Source: an uncultured Nitrosomonadaceae bacterium
GTDB lineage: Bacteria; Pseudomonadota; Gammaproteobacteria; Burkholderiales; Nitrosomonadaceae
DNA length: 44,314 nucleotides
Direction: 5' to 3'
Assembly: GCA_905612245.1 (NCBI GenBank)
Contig: CAJQRL010000057.1
Location: 1-44,314, forward strand
The notes under the pieces were generated by a model. The model was not told where the DNA came from. It saw only the letters and a list, made by a program, of their open reading frames with translations, and made no database searches. The number at the start of each line of letters is the position of its first letter. The first letter of the stretch is position 1. Below are positions 14,491 through 24,935 of the stretch, piece by piece. A program made the translations under genes and the position numbers.

Positions 14491-15483
14491 ATGAAATCAT
14501 TAGTTACTGGAGCCAACGGTTTTGTTGGCTCAGCGGTTGCGCGTTGCTTACTAGAGGCCGGACATGAGGTGCGTTGTTTAGTAAGGGCTGGAAGTGACCA
14601 AAGTAATCTGAAGGGCTTGCCTGTAGAAATTTCAGAGGGGGACCTGCGCGATGTCTCTTCTTTGAAACGTGCAGTTTCTAATTGTGAAAATTTATTTCAT
14701 GTGGCTGCGGATTACCGTCTATGGGTGCCAGATCCTGAAACTATGTATGATATTAACGTTAAAGGAACACAAGAGCTGATACTTGCAGCATATGAAGCTG
14801 ACGTTAGCCGCATAATTTATACTAGTAGCGTGGCTACTTTAGGTATAAATTCAGATGCTAGTCCTGCAAATGAAAGTACCCCATCCAGCCTTAATAATAT
14901 GACCGGGCATTATAAGCGTTCAAAGTTCCTTGCTGAGCAAGTAGTGCAGCACTTAACTAACAAGCACCAGTTACCTTTAGTTATTGTCAATCCTTCTACT
15001 CCTGTAGGCCCACGTGATATAAAACCAACTCCGACAGGGCAGATAGTACTCGATACGCTTTGTGGCCGGATGCCAGCTTATATGAGTACAGGTCTTAATG
15101 TTGCACATGTTGATGATATTGCACAGGGTCATTTATTAGCGTATATGCATGGAAAGACAGGAGAACGATATATATTGGGTGGTGAGAACCTACATTTGAT
15201 TCAAATTTTGCAGGCAATAGATGAAATTATCGGTAAAAAGATAAAAAGAATGAATATTTCGATGGGGATGATGCTTCCTGTAGCTTGGATAATGGAGAAA
15301 GTTGCGATTGCTACGAATACGCAGCCACGTGCTTCAGTAGACAGTATTCGTATGGCAGAGAAGAAAATGTTTTTTTCAAGTGAAAAAGCAATCAGAGATT
15401 TGGGCTATCAATACCGACCTTCATCAGAAGCAATAAAAGATGCGGTTACCTGGTTCCAAAATAATGGATACTGTAAAGGGTAG
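14491..15483 (+). CDS. hpnA: Hopanoid-associated sugar epimerase (NAD-dependent epimerase/dehydratase family)
   Basis: MKSLVTGANGFVGSAVARCLLEAGHEVRCLVRAGSDQSNLKGLPVEISEGDLRD. Extended-SDR Rossmann motif with Y-x3-K (YKRSK). Strong resemblance to HpnA. Confidence 0.85.
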   Translation: MKSLVTGANGFVGSAVARCLLEAGHEVRCLVRAGSDQSNLKGLPVEISEGDLRDVSSLKRAVSNCENLFHVAADYRLWVPDPETMYDINVKGTQELILAAYEADVSRIIYTSSVATLGINSDASPANESTPSSLNNMTGHYKRSKFLAEQVVQHLTNKHQLPLVIVNPSTPVGPRDIKPTPTGQIVLDTLCGRMPAYMSTGLNVAHVDDIAQGHLLAYMHGKTGERYILGGENLHLIQILQAIDEIIGKKIKRMNISMGMMLPVAWIMEKVAIATNTQPRASVDSIRMAEKKMFFSSEKAIRDLGYQYRPSSEAIKDAVTWFQNNGYCKG

Positions 15484-15561
15484 ATTCACCCCCCCTAAAA
15501 GAAAGTAATTCTAAAGTTGATTCTATTCTTTCATTCTCATTTTATCTGATTATGCTAGGAT

Positions 15562-15621
15562 CTTAGACTTAGACTTAGACTTAGACTTAGACTTAGACTT
15601 AGACTTAGACTTAGACTTAGA
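15562..15621. repeat. Perfect hexanucleotide tandem repeat (CTTAGA)x10
   Basis: 60 bp made of ten exact CTTAGA units, read directly from the sequence. Confidence 0.99.
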
Positions 15622-15835
15622 TATTGATTTCAAATCCTGCTCCCACAATAGCTTCTTTAAGTTGATTTATATCGGTCTTTTCCGGGTCATATTGAATTAT
15701 AGCCTGTTGTTTTTCCAGAGAAACATCAGAATCACTTGCTCCAGCAATTTCTGCTAATACTTTTTCTATACTACTGACACAACCCATGCAGGTCATGCCA
15801 CTTATATTCAGGATGGCCGTTTGCAATTCATACAC
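15617..15835 (-). CDS. Heavy-metal-associated domain protein (CopZ-like copper chaperone)
   Basis: 72 aa HMA domain with GMTCMGC metal-binding motif. Adjacent to and upstream-oriented with copA. Confidence 0.9.
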   Translation of the reverse strand: MYELQTAILNISGMTCMGCVSSIEKVLAEIAGASDSDVSLEKQQAIIQYDPEKTDINQLKEAIVGAGFEINI

Positions 15836-15859
15836 TCCATTTTTATCAAGGTTTATATA

Positions 15860-18253
15860 TCAAGAGTTAGGCCGCCACTTTTTTAACAACAAAGAGTTTG
15901 CTACTACTGAAACAGAACTCATTGCCATGGCTGTAGCGGCGATTACGGGGTTAAGTAATCCTACTGCTGCGAGTGGTATGCCCAGAACATTGTATATGAA
16001 AGCAAAAAATAGATTTTGGCGGATTTTATCTAGTGTTCTTTTAGATAAAGAAACTGCATCAACAACACTCATTAGATCGTTACGTACCAAGGTAATATCG
16101 GCAGTTTCAATTGCAATATCCGATCCGGAGCCTATAGCGAAACTTACATCGGCAGCTGCTAGTGCTGGAGCATCATTTATTCCATCGCCTACCATGGCAA
16201 TAAACTTACCGCTATTCCTTACGCGTTCTATCTCGGCGGCTTTATCTTGTGGTAATACTTCAGCGCGATAATTAGTTATTCCTACCTGCCTAGCAATAGC
16301 GGTGGCAGTAGCATAGTTATCCCCTGTGAGCATCATTACATCAATTCCCATAGATTGAAGTCTTTTTACAGCTTGAACGGAAGTACTCCTCAGCTGATCA
16401 GCAATTTTAATATATCCAATGACTTTATAGGTGTCGCTAACTTTTTTGGCAATGACGACGACAGTTTCACCTTTCGCCTGAAGAGTTGCTATATATTCAG
16501 CATCAATTACAGTGCCAGAATCAATTAAAAATTTTACTGTGCCTAGTATGTAATTAGTTTCATCGATACGAGCAGTTACTCCCCTGCCAGTAACAGAAGT
16601 AAAGTCACTGACTCTATGTAATTTAATATTCATACTTTTCGCACATTCTAATACTGCCTTAGCAAGGGGATGTTCTGATCCTTGTTCCAGCGTGGCAGAA
16701 ATCTGTATTAAATCATTCTTACTAATGTCTCCCAAAGGAATAATATCGGTCACGACAGGCTTACCTTCTGTCAGGGTTCCAGTTTTATCTAAAACAAGTG
16801 TTTGAATTTTCTCCGCCTGCTCCAGTGCAGAGGCATTTTTAAATAGCACGCCAATTTGTGCACCTCGCCCGGTTCCAACCATTATTGCTGTTGGCGTTGC
16901 TAGTCCCAGTGCGCAAGGGCAAGAAATTACCAACACAGTAACTGCGTTGATAAGCGCAAAAATAAAATCATCGAAAAGCCACCAAGTTAGTAATAGAGTC
17001 AGAATGCTGATTAGCACTACTATAGGAACAAATATACTGGAGATCTTATCGGCCATTCTCTGAATTGGTGCCTTGGAACCTTGTGCCTCTTCCACTAGTC
17101 GAATGATAGCCGCAAGTTGTGTTTGGCTACCAATACTGGTAGCCCGACATTTGAGCAACCCTTGTTGATTCATTGTTGCAGCATATACTTTTGTCCCCAA
17201 AGTTTTTGGAACGGGTAGGCTCTCGCCAGTTAGCATTGATTCATTAATACTAGATGATCCCTCAGTAACAATGCCATCTACCGGCAGACTCTCACCTGGG
17301 CGCACAATAAAAGTATCATTTATCTTAATAGCATTTGCATCAACTTCGATAATCTGACCATCACGCTCTACTCGTGCAGTTTTAGGCTGTAGCTCTATAA
17401 GTTCCTCAATAGCTGCCGAAGTTTTATTTTTGGCACGGACTTCCATTAATTTTCCTAACAGAACAAGTGTGATGATGGCTGCACTTGACTCAAAATAAAT
17501 ATGTTGATTTAGCCCTAATAAAGTAACAACTGCACTAAGAAAATATGCGACGCTTGTTCCAAGTGAAACTAAAACATCCATGTTTGCACTGCCCCCACGT
17601 AGTGCAAACCATGCGCCTTTATAGAAACGCATGCCGATCCAAAATTGTACGGGTGTAGCCAGTAGCCACTGCAGCCAGCGTGGCAGCAGCTCTGTAGTTG
17701 AGTCTGAAAAAATTGTACCCATATGTAACATTAATGGAAGGGTAAGGGCAGCAGAGATCCAGAACATTAGAAGCTCTGCCCTGTAGGTAGCTATTTGTCG
17801 GGCCTTTTCTTTTGCACGATTAGTTTCGTTGATTTCGGTCGCGTTATAGCCTTCTTTAACAATAACGGCAATCAGGTCGCTTACTGTTACAGAGCCAGGT
17901 CTGAAATTAATAAGGGATTTTTCAGTTACTAAATTAACGGTAGCAGTGACTCCTGGAAGTTTGTTCAACTTTCTCTTAATGCGTCCGCTACATTCAGAAC
18001 AGGTCATCCCACTAATTTGTAATTGTACTGATTGGGGGGAAACATGAAACCCTGCTTTCTCAATAGAATCAATTAATGTATCGGGTATAACCAGAGTGTC
18101 ATCAAATTTAATTCGTGCCTTTTCATTAGCAAGGTTAACCGTTGCATGCACACCAGGGAGCTTATTTAGAACTTTCTCTATGCGAGTTGAGCAGGCTATG
18201 CAAGTCATTCCCTCTATAGGTATTTCTATTTTCCTGAAATTAGGAGGAGCCAA
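15860..18253 (-). CDS. copA: Copper-translocating P-type ATPase with two N-terminal HMA domains
   Basis: GMTCIAC and GMTCSEC HMA motifs, CPC transmembrane motif ([13 protein letters not shown]), phosphorylation site DKTGTLTEG, hinge [10 protein letters not shown]. Confidence 0.95.
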   Translation of the reverse strand: MAPPNFRKIEIPIEGMTCIACSTRIEKVLNKLPGVHATVNLANEKARIKFDDTLVIPDTLIDSIEKAGFHVSPQSVQLQISGMTCSECSGRIKRKLNKLPGVTATVNLVTEKSLINFRPGSVTVSDLIAVIVKEGYNATEINETNRAKEKARQIATYRAELLMFWISAALTLPLMLHMGTIFSDSTTELLPRWLQWLLATPVQFWIGMRFYKGAWFALRGGSANMDVLVSLGTSVAYFLSAVVTLLGLNQHIYFESSAAIITLVLLGKLMEVRAKNKTSAAIEELIELQPKTARVERDGQIIEVDANAIKINDTFIVRPGESLPVDGIVTEGSSSINESMLTGESLPVPKTLGTKVYAATMNQQGLLKCRATSIGSQTQLAAIIRLVEEAQGSKAPIQRMADKISSIFVPIVVLISILTLLLTWWLFDDFIFALINAVTVLVISCPCALGLATPTAIMVGTGRGAQIGVLFKNASALEQAEKIQTLVLDKTGTLTEGKPVVTDIIPLGDISKNDLIQISATLEQGSEHPLAKAVLECAKSMNIKLHRVSDFTSVTGRGVTARIDETNYILGTVKFLIDSGTVIDAEYIATLQAKGETVVVIAKKVSDTYKVIGYIKIADQLRSTSVQAVKRLQSMGIDVMMLTGDNYATATAIARQVGITNYRAEVLPQDKAAEIERVRNSGKFIAMVGDGINDAPALAAADVSFAIGSGSDIAIETADITLVRNDLMSVVDAVSLSKRTLDKIRQNLFFAFIYNVLGIPLAAVGLLNPVIAATAMAMSSVSVVANSLLLKKWRPNS

Positions 18254-18354
18254 AGTGATTCCTAGTTATGTAGATACACTAAATAATAGAATTACTGGAA
18301 CAGGCATGAGTGCAATAGCTTTGGTTATAAGTTTAAATAAATTAAAGTAAGAAT

Positions 18355-19860
18355 CTAATCTTCACGACGCAAATGAGGAAATAAAATTACGTCCCGAATA
18401 CTAGGACTATCAGTAAGCAACATAATTAAACGGTCTATACCTATACCTTCTCCGGCAGTGGGGGGTAGGCCATGCTCTAATGCTCGGATATAGTCACCAT
18501 CATAGTGCATAGCTTCTTTATCACCAGATTCTTTAGCACGCACTTGCTCTTGGAAACGGGCCGCCTGATCTTCCGGATCATTTAACTCTGAAAAGCCATT
18601 AGCCATTTCACGCCCGGTTATATAAAGTTCAAAGCGGTCAGTTACCTCTGGATTCTTATCATTTCGACGGGCTAACGGAGAGACATCTGACGGATAATCA
18701 ACAATAAAGGTCGGGTCCATTAATAAGTGTTCGGTCGTTTCATCGAATAAGGAAAGCTGTAATTTGCCAATTCCATCTTCAGATTTATAGCTAATATTTA
18801 GAGCTTCTAATTTCTTAATTAGGCATGTACGGTCATTTAACTGAAGATCAGTATATTCCGGGTGAAATTTTTGAATCGCTTGGGTGATAGATAATCGCAA
18901 GAATGGGTTTGCAAGATTAATTTTATATCCTTGATAAGAAATTTCGGTAGTGCCTAGAACCTTTATTGCTAATTCTCGAATTAGCGTTTCAGTAAGATTC
19001 ATAAGATATATATGGTCCTGATAAGCTTCGTAAAATTCCAGCATGGTGAACTCAGGATTGTGGCGTGTAGAAATACCTTCATTTCTGAAACTGCGATTTA
19101 TTTCAAAGACCTTCTCCATACCGCTTACTACTAAACGCTTTAAATATAGTTCCGGTGCTATTCGTAAATAAAAATCCATATCTAAAGCATTGTGATGTGT
19201 GACAAAAGGACGAGCTGCTGCACCACCTGGAATAGGGTGCATCATTGGGGTTTCTACTTCTAAATAACCTCTTTTTTCAAAAAATACACGAATAGATTGA
19301 ATAATTTTAGACCGAGTTAAAAATACTTTACGTGTATCCTCATTAGAGATCAGATCAAGATAACGCTGACGATATTTTTGTTCCTGATCAGTCAGTCCAT
19401 GAAATTTTTCTGGTAAGGGACGTAATGACTTAGTCAGTAGGCGTAAGCTCTTTACACGCACTGTAAGTTCACCGGACTTAGTTATAAACAGTGTTCCATG
19501 GACACCTAAAATATCACCTAAATCAAAATGCTTGAATGCAGCATGTACAGACTCACCTGTAATATCATTGGTAATGTATAGTTGAATATGCCCGCTCATA
19601 TCTTGGATAGTGGCAAAGCTAGCTTTGCCCATTACACGTTTTAGAATCATGCGCCCAGCTACCTCAACAGATATTGGGTCTTTCTCCAGAGTATCATTTG
19701 AATGATCGCCATATTTTTTATGGAGATCTGATGCAAGATGATTACGGCGAAAATCATTTGGAAAAGCAATTCCTGTCTCACGCAAAGCAGCTAATTTAGC
19801 GCGACGATCCGCAATAATTTGATTTGTGTCCTGTGGTGTCTTTTGTCCTTGTTCGCTCAT
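18355..19860 (-). CDS. lysS: Lysyl-tRNA synthetase (class II)
   Basis: 501 aa: [24 protein letters not shown]...[25 protein letters not shown]...[33 protein letters not shown]. Confidence 0.97.
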   Translation of the reverse strand: MSEQGQKTPQDTNQIIADRRAKLAALRETGIAFPNDFRRNHLASDLHKKYGDHSNDTLEKDPISVEVAGRMILKRVMGKASFATIQDMSGHIQLYITNDITGESVHAAFKHFDLGDILGVHGTLFITKSGELTVRVKSLRLLTKSLRPLPEKFHGLTDQEQKYRQRYLDLISNEDTRKVFLTRSKIIQSIRVFFEKRGYLEVETPMMHPIPGGAAARPFVTHHNALDMDFYLRIAPELYLKRLVVSGMEKVFEINRSFRNEGISTRHNPEFTMLEFYEAYQDHIYLMNLTETLIRELAIKVLGTTEISYQGYKINLANPFLRLSITQAIQKFHPEYTDLQLNDRTCLIKKLEALNISYKSEDGIGKLQLSLFDETTEHLLMDPTFIVDYPSDVSPLARRNDKNPEVTDRFELYITGREMANGFSELNDPEDQAARFQEQVRAKESGDKEAMHYDGDYIRALEHGLPPTAGEGIGIDRLIMLLTDSPSIRDVILFPHLRRED

Positions 19861-20048
19861 TTTTTAACCTTAAAAAACTTATTATTTTTTTGGAATATAT
19901 GGTATCAATTATATCGCTGTGTAACATTATGCGCTATCATCTTGCGTAATCAGGCACATAGCAGGCTCTTCTTAAGCTTTAGTATTTATATGCCCTTTGC
20001 TAATTGTAAATATCGTATAGGTAAAATTAACAGTAATTTGTTCCCTCT

Positions 20049-20501
20049 ATGGAAAAATTAAATCTAACTGAGTTGAAATGTAAATTATCAGCTGAACAAT
20101 TCAAAGTTACACAGAAAAATGGTACGGAACAGCCTTTTAAAAATACATATTGGAATAATTCTGAACCTGGTCTTTATGTAGACGTGGTATCGGGCGAGTC
20201 ACTTTTTAGTTCATTGGATAAATATGATTCAGGTACCGGTTGGCCAAGTTTTACGCGGCCAGTTCAGAATAGTGGGATTATTGAGAAGCAAGATAATGAA
20301 TATGGTATGGCGCGAACTGAGGTTCGCTCAGGGCAGGCTGATTCGCATCTTGGGCACGTTTTTACTGACGGGCCAAGTCCAACAGGGAAACGTTACTGTA
20401 TCAATTCCGCATCTTTACGATTCATCCCAGTTGATAGTTTGAGTGAAGAAAGGTACAAAGATTATATAGATAATGATGGCCGAGAAAACAAAATAGAATG
20501 A
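20049..20501 (+). CDS. msrB: Peptide-methionine (R)-S-oxide reductase
   Basis: [12 protein letters not shown]...[29 protein letters not shown] with the catalytic Cys. The paired zinc CxxC motifs are absent. Confidence 0.93.
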   Translation: MEKLNLTELKCKLSAEQFKVTQKNGTEQPFKNTYWNNSEPGLYVDVVSGESLFSSLDKYDSGTGWPSFTRPVQNSGIIEKQDNEYGMARTEVRSGQADSHLGHVFTDGPSPTGKRYCINSASLRFIPVDSLSEERYKDYIDNDGRENKIE

Positions 20502-20527
20502 ATTGCCAGTAGTTTTTTCACTAATAA

Positions 20528-21632
20528 TTAAGCTCCCTGTTTCAAACTTGCTTTGATAAATTCGTCTAATCCCCCGTCCAGCACCCCTTGAGTATTACCA
20601 ATTTCTAAGCCCGTTCTTAAATCCTTAATACGTGATTGATCTAGTACGTAAGAACGTATCTGATGTCCCCATCCTATGTCAGTTTTAGAATCTTCCATAG
20701 CCTGCTTTTCATCACTTTGTTTGCGTAACTCTACTTCATAAAGGCGTGATTTCAGCATTGCCATTGCCTCTGCACGGTTACGGTGCTGGGATCTGTCATT
20801 CTGACAGCAGACAACAATGCCTGAAGGATTATGAGTAATACGGATAGCTGAATCGGTTTTGTTAATGTGCTGACCACCTGCGCCGGAGGCGCGATATGTA
20901 TCTACTCGTAAATCTGCAGGATTAATTTCAATTTCGATAGTATCATCCACCTCTGGGTAAATAAATACGCTTGCAAACGAGGTATGGCGACGACTACCAG
21001 AGTCAAAGGGAGATTTCCGTACTAAGCGGTGGACGCCACTTTCGGTACGTAGGTAGCCAAATGCATAGTCACCAGATATTTTTAGAGAGGCACTTTTGAT
21101 TCCTGCCACCTCACCAGAGGATTCCTCAAGTACTTCAACCTTGTAATCACGTCGCTCACAATATCGTAGGTACATGCGCTCAAGCATTGCTGCCCAATCC
21201 TGCGCTTCTGTCCCACCTGAACCAGATTGAATTTCTAAGAAGCAGTTATTTGGATCCATTGGATTGGAGAACATGTTGCAAAACTCCATATTTGCAACAT
21301 TTTTTTCTAACTTTGCTGCATCGGCACGGATGCTTTCTAGCATTGCAATATCGTTTTCTTCTTTCGCCATTTGGAATAAATCGATAGAGTCTTGTAGTTG
21401 CAGCTTAATTGTTTCTAGAGTTAAAACAATTTTTTCTAAGATTTTCTTTTCACGTCCTAATTCCTGGGCACGTTTGCTATCTTTCCAAATTTCCGGGTCC
21501 TCTTCTAGAAAGGAAATTTCATTACGGCGTTCTTTCTTTGCATCAAAGTCAAAGATACCTCCGAAGCTCTGTTGACCGAATATTGAGATCAGAAAGATGA
21601 TTGGCAATGGCGTTTATTTGTTCCGCTTCCAT
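20528..21632 (-). CDS. prfB: Peptide chain release factor 2, expressed via +1 programmed frameshift
   Basis: Start ATG at complement 21632-21630. [27 protein letters not shown], then in-frame TGA at 21551-21549 in the context CGGAGG TAT CTT TGA C. The +1 frame continues [22 protein letters not shown]...[11 protein letters not shown]...[19 protein letters not shown]...SLKQGA. The track's 21607 start is a product of the untranslated frame. Confidence 0.95.
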
Positions 21633-21783
21633 ATATGTTTTATCCAATAATCCTGAAAATTGGCATTATACAGTAAGCCGAATAGGGAACTTATTGTCCT
21701 GTTTTTTTATATTTTAAGGCATAAAAAGAAGCCACTTGATCTCATGCTAGGAAAAAAATTCATTTTTTCGTTACAATTGCATT

Positions 21784-22506
21784 ATGTCAAAATTCTTTGC
21801 AGTAATTCCGGCAGCAGGTTCCGGTTCTCGTATGGGAAATAGCCTGCCTAAACAATATTTAGCACTTGCAGGTAGGCCTATGATTTACCATGCTGTGCAC
21901 ACCTTGTGCATCTCTCCTGAGATTACTAGTGTATTCGTTATCCTTAGTCCTGAAGATAGAGAATGGTTAAAGCATGACTGGTCAGAGTTTTCCAGTAAAT
22001 TAGTTGTGTTTAATTGTGGCGGAGAAACTCGTGCCATGAGTATCCTCAATGGGCTTAAAGCTGCATCGGAAGAATCATTTATAGATAATGATGACTGGGT
22101 TATGGTTCATGATGCAGCACGGCCTTGTTTAAGTGAAGAACTACTTAGAAAATTGTTGGATGAACTTTCTGACGATGCAGTTGGTGGATTATTGGCTGTT
22201 CCTCTTTCAGATACTCTGAAACGAGGTGGTACTAATAATCGGGTTCAGAAAACTGAACCTAGGAAAGATTTATGGCAAGCTCAGACGCCACAGATGTTTC
22301 GTTACAAGCTGCTACTGGATGCCTTATGTAAGCCTGACAGCCTAACTATGACCGATGATGCTGGTGCAGTTGAGGCTTTGGGTTTGTGTCCTAAGCTAGT
22401 TCTTGGAGATGTGAGTAATATAAAAATAACTTATCCGAAGGACCTGGTCTTAGCAGAATTGATACTACGAGCACAGAAAGGAGAGAATTATGACAAATCA
22501 AATTAG
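21784..22506 (+). CDS. ispD: 2-C-methyl-D-erythritol 4-phosphate cytidylyltransferase
   Basis: [35 protein letters not shown]...[12 protein letters not shown]...[10 protein letters not shown]. Followed by overlapping ispF. Confidence 0.96.
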   Translation: MSKFFAVIPAAGSGSRMGNSLPKQYLALAGRPMIYHAVHTLCISPEITSVFVILSPEDREWLKHDWSEFSSKLVVFNCGGETRAMSILNGLKAASEESFIDNDDWVMVHDAARPCLSEELLRKLLDELSDDAVGGLLAVPLSDTLKRGGTNNRVQKTEPRKDLWQAQTPQMFRYKLLLDALCKPDSLTMTDDAGAVEALGLCPKLVLGDVSNIKITYPKDLVLAELILRAQKGENYDKSN

Positions 22507-22990
22507 AATTGGACAAGGTTCTGATGTACATCAGTTAGTCGAAGGAAGAGATCTAGTTATCGGTGGGGTAGTTATCCCTTTTGATAAGGGTTTGTTAGGC
22601 CACTCGGATGCGGATGTGTTATTACACGCAATTTGCGACGCATTGTTGGGCGCGGCTGCATTAGGGGATATTGGGAGACATTTTTCAGATACTAACCCAC
22701 AATATAAAAATATTGATAGTCGAGTTTTATTGCAAGAAGTCTGTCATTTATTAGAAGAGAGGGATTATATTGTAATTAATATTGATGCAACTATCATTGC
22801 GCAGGCACCAAAAATGGCGCCACATATTCCTGCCATGATTTCTAATATTTCCCAAGATATTGGAATACAGGAAAAAGATATTAATATTAAAGCAAAGACC
22901 GCTGAGCATCTTGGTCCGATAGGTAGAGGGGAGGGTATTGAGGCGGAGGCAATATGTTTAATTGCCAAGATAGATAATGTGCGCTGCTGA
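22490..22990 (+). CDS. ispF: 2-C-methyl-D-erythritol 2,4-cyclodiphosphate synthase
   Basis: [68 protein letters not shown]. Confidence 0.97.
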   Translation: MTNQIRIGQGSDVHQLVEGRDLVIGGVVIPFDKGLLGHSDADVLLHAICDALLGAAALGDIGRHFSDTNPQYKNIDSRVLLQEVCHLLEERDYIVINIDATIIAQAPKMAPHIPAMISNISQDIGIQEKDINIKAKTAEHLGPIGRGEGIEAEAICLIAKIDNVRC

Positions 22991-23056
22991 AGAAAGTATT
23001 AACATCCATAAGGTGTGAATTTTTTTGCAGTATGGCGCTAAGGGGTGGAAAGAAGA

Positions 23057-23091
23057 TAGTTATTAGTTATTAGATATTAGATATTAGATAA
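23057..23091. repeat. Five-unit heptamer tandem repeat (TAGTTAT x2, TAGATAT x2, TAGATAA)
   Basis: Read directly from the sequence. Ends about 10 nt before the tsaB start codon. Confidence 0.9.
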
Positions 23092-23101
23092 ACTTATCAC
23101 A

Positions 23102-23773
23102 TTGAAAATTATAGCGTTTGATACTTCCTCCAGTTATTGCTCGATAGCACTTTGGATAGATGGCGAAATTTTGAGTCGAAGTATTCTTGCAGAACAGCGG
23201 CACTCTGAACTACTTTTACCAGTATTACAGGAATTGCTGGCAGAGAGTGAACTGACATTGGTGCAATTGGATGGAATAGCTTTTGGTGCAGGTCCCGGGT
23301 CATTTACTGGGCTGCGTATTGCTTGCGGTGTTGCACAGGGGCTGGCTTTTGGTTCAGGTCTGCCTGTAATAGGTATTTCAACATTAGAAGCACTAGCTCA
23401 GCAAGCTGAAGCTAATAAAGTAATCACAGCCATTGATGCCCGCATGGGTGAAATTTATCATGCAGCATATATTAAATCAGCAGATAATTGGGAGAATGTA
23501 AGCGCTCCAATACTTTGCTTACCACGGTATGCGCCATTAATGACAGGAGATAATTGGGTTGGATGTGGTAGTGGTTTTGATAAATATTGTGATGAGTTAA
23601 AAAGTCATTACGGTAGCAGCATCAGTCATCTTGATCTCGGTTTCTTTCCTCACGCGCGTGAAATGGCTCAATTAGCTGCACAAGGTTTTAAACAAGGGCT
23701 TGGAGTTGACCCCGTGGAGATTGCACCAATTTATTTGCGCAATAAAATAGCCTTAAAGGAAAGTGAAAGATGA
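23102..23773 (+). CDS. tsaB: tRNA threonylcarbamoyladenosine biosynthesis protein TsaB
   Basis: TTG start. MKIIAFDTSSSYCSIALW...GIAFGAGPGSFTGLRIACGVAQGLAFG. Confidence 0.94.
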   Translation: MKIIAFDTSSSYCSIALWIDGEILSRSILAEQRHSELLLPVLQELLAESELTLVQLDGIAFGAGPGSFTGLRIACGVAQGLAFGSGLPVIGISTLEALAQQAEANKVITAIDARMGEIYHAAYIKSADNWENVSAPILCLPRYAPLMTGDNWVGCGSGFDKYCDELKSHYGSSISHLDLGFFPHAREMAQLAAQGFKQGLGVDPVEIAPIYLRNKIALKESER

Positions 23774-24231
23774 GTGCCCAACTAGAGGAAATACCAATAA
23801 TCAGGCAAATGTTCGTTAAAGATTTAGATGCAGTTATTCTGATTGAGCAAGAGGTTTTTCTTTTTCCTTGGACGCGAGGTAATTTCGGAGACTCAATAAG
23901 TTCAGGATATCATTGCTATGTATTAGAGATGGAGAGCCATGTCTTTGGTTATGGTGTGATGACAATTGGGGCTGATGAAGCTCACATTCTTACGCTTAGT
24001 GTGGCATCAGAATGGCAAAGAGAAGGGTGGGGGGAGAAATTATTACACTACTTCATTTCTCTTTCTAAAGAGCATTATGCATGCTCTATATTCTTAGAGG
24101 TACGTAAATCAAATCTTGGTGCGGCAAAATTGTATGAGCAAATAGGCTTTAGACAAGTTGGAACACGAGCAGGATATTATCCTGCGATGGGCGGACGAGA
24201 AGATGCAATCGTTATGGAATTAATTCTATGA
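23770..24231 (+). CDS. rimI: Ribosomal protein S18-alanine N-acetyltransferase (GNAT)
   Basis: GNAT fold: SVASEWQREGWGEKLLHYFI...LEVRKSNLGAAKLYEQIGFRQVGTRAGYYP...EDAIVMEL. ATGA overlap with tsaB. Confidence 0.93.
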   Translation: MSAQLEEIPIIRQMFVKDLDAVILIEQEVFLFPWTRGNFGDSISSGYHCYVLEMESHVFGYGVMTIGADEAHILTLSVASEWQREGWGEKLLHYFISLSKEHYACSIFLEVRKSNLGAAKLYEQIGFRQVGTRAGYYPAMGGREDAIVMELIL

Positions 24232-24935
24232 GTGTCAGGAGCCAAGAAATTCTTAAAGAGCTTCGACTAAGGCCATTGTGGCGACATAGAGTGGAGGAAC
24301 CAAATAGTATAGCAAAGACCCCCAACTCATCTGTTACAAAAAAAGAGGATAGAAATTTTCATATTTCGCATTTAGATTGGGCTCAACTTAAAGAAAATGT
24401 AGCTAGTTGTACTAGCTGCTCATTGTGTCAGAACCGCGTTAAAGCAGTGTTTGGTATCAGCGATAAGAACGCTGATTGGTTATTTGTAGGTGATGTGCCA
24501 AGTGTAGAAGAAGATATTCAGGGCGAGCCTTTCATTGGCCCGTCGGGAAAATTGTTAGATAACATGCTAGAAGCAGTCAGTCTTAAACGAGATAACAATA
24601 TTTATATAGCAAATATTGTTAAATGTAGGCCCCCTGGCAATAGAAATCTTGATCATAGTGAAGCGCTACAATGTGAGCCCTTTCTCATAAGGCAAATTGA
24701 GCTGATTAAGCCAAAATTAATTATAGCTTTGGGGGAGATTGCAGCACAGAATCTTCTTGGCACGAATTCTGCTATTGACAGTTTGCGAGGTAGATTACAC
24801 GAGTATTCTGGTGTCCCTTTAATTGTTACTTATCATCCGGCCTATCTGTTACGGATACAATCTGACAAGGAAAAGGTGTGGCAGGATTTATGCTTTGCTA
24901 GAAATATAATGCAAAAAGAATTGAAGGATTCTTAA
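24228..24935 (+). CDS. Uracil-DNA glycosylase family protein (type 4-like)
   Basis: NADWLFVGDVPSVEEDIQGEPFIGPSGKLLDNMLEAV...NIYIANIVKCRPPGNRNL...ALGEIAAQNLLG...VTYHPAYLLR. Cys residues consistent with the Fe-S family. Confidence 0.9.
   Translation: MSVRSQEILKELRLRPLWRHRVEEPNSIAKTPNSSVTKKEDRNFHISHLDWAQLKENVASCTSCSLCQNRVKAVFGISDKNADWLFVGDVPSVEEDIQGEPFIGPSGKLLDNMLEAVSLKRDNNIYIANIVKCRPPGNRNLDHSEALQCEPFLIRQIELIKPKLIIALGEIAAQNLLGTNSAIDSLRGRLHEYSGVPLIVTYHPAYLLRIQSDKEKVWQDLCFARNIMQKELKDS

Noticed and set aside
15562-15621. CRISPR-like array
   Set aside because: A simple hexamer microsatellite without spacers.
15786-16271. 161 aa plus-strand ORF
   Set aside because: Antisense to copA and the CopZ-like gene; a shadow ORF.
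19819-20061. 80 aa ORF between lysS and msrB
   Set aside because: Low-complexity hydrophobic translation, overlaps the lysS start and msrB start, no family resemblance.
20528-21607. prfB starting at 21607 as given by the track
   Set aside because: The N-terminal residues before DFDAKK come from the wrong frame. The programmed frameshift from ATG 21632 explains the gene.
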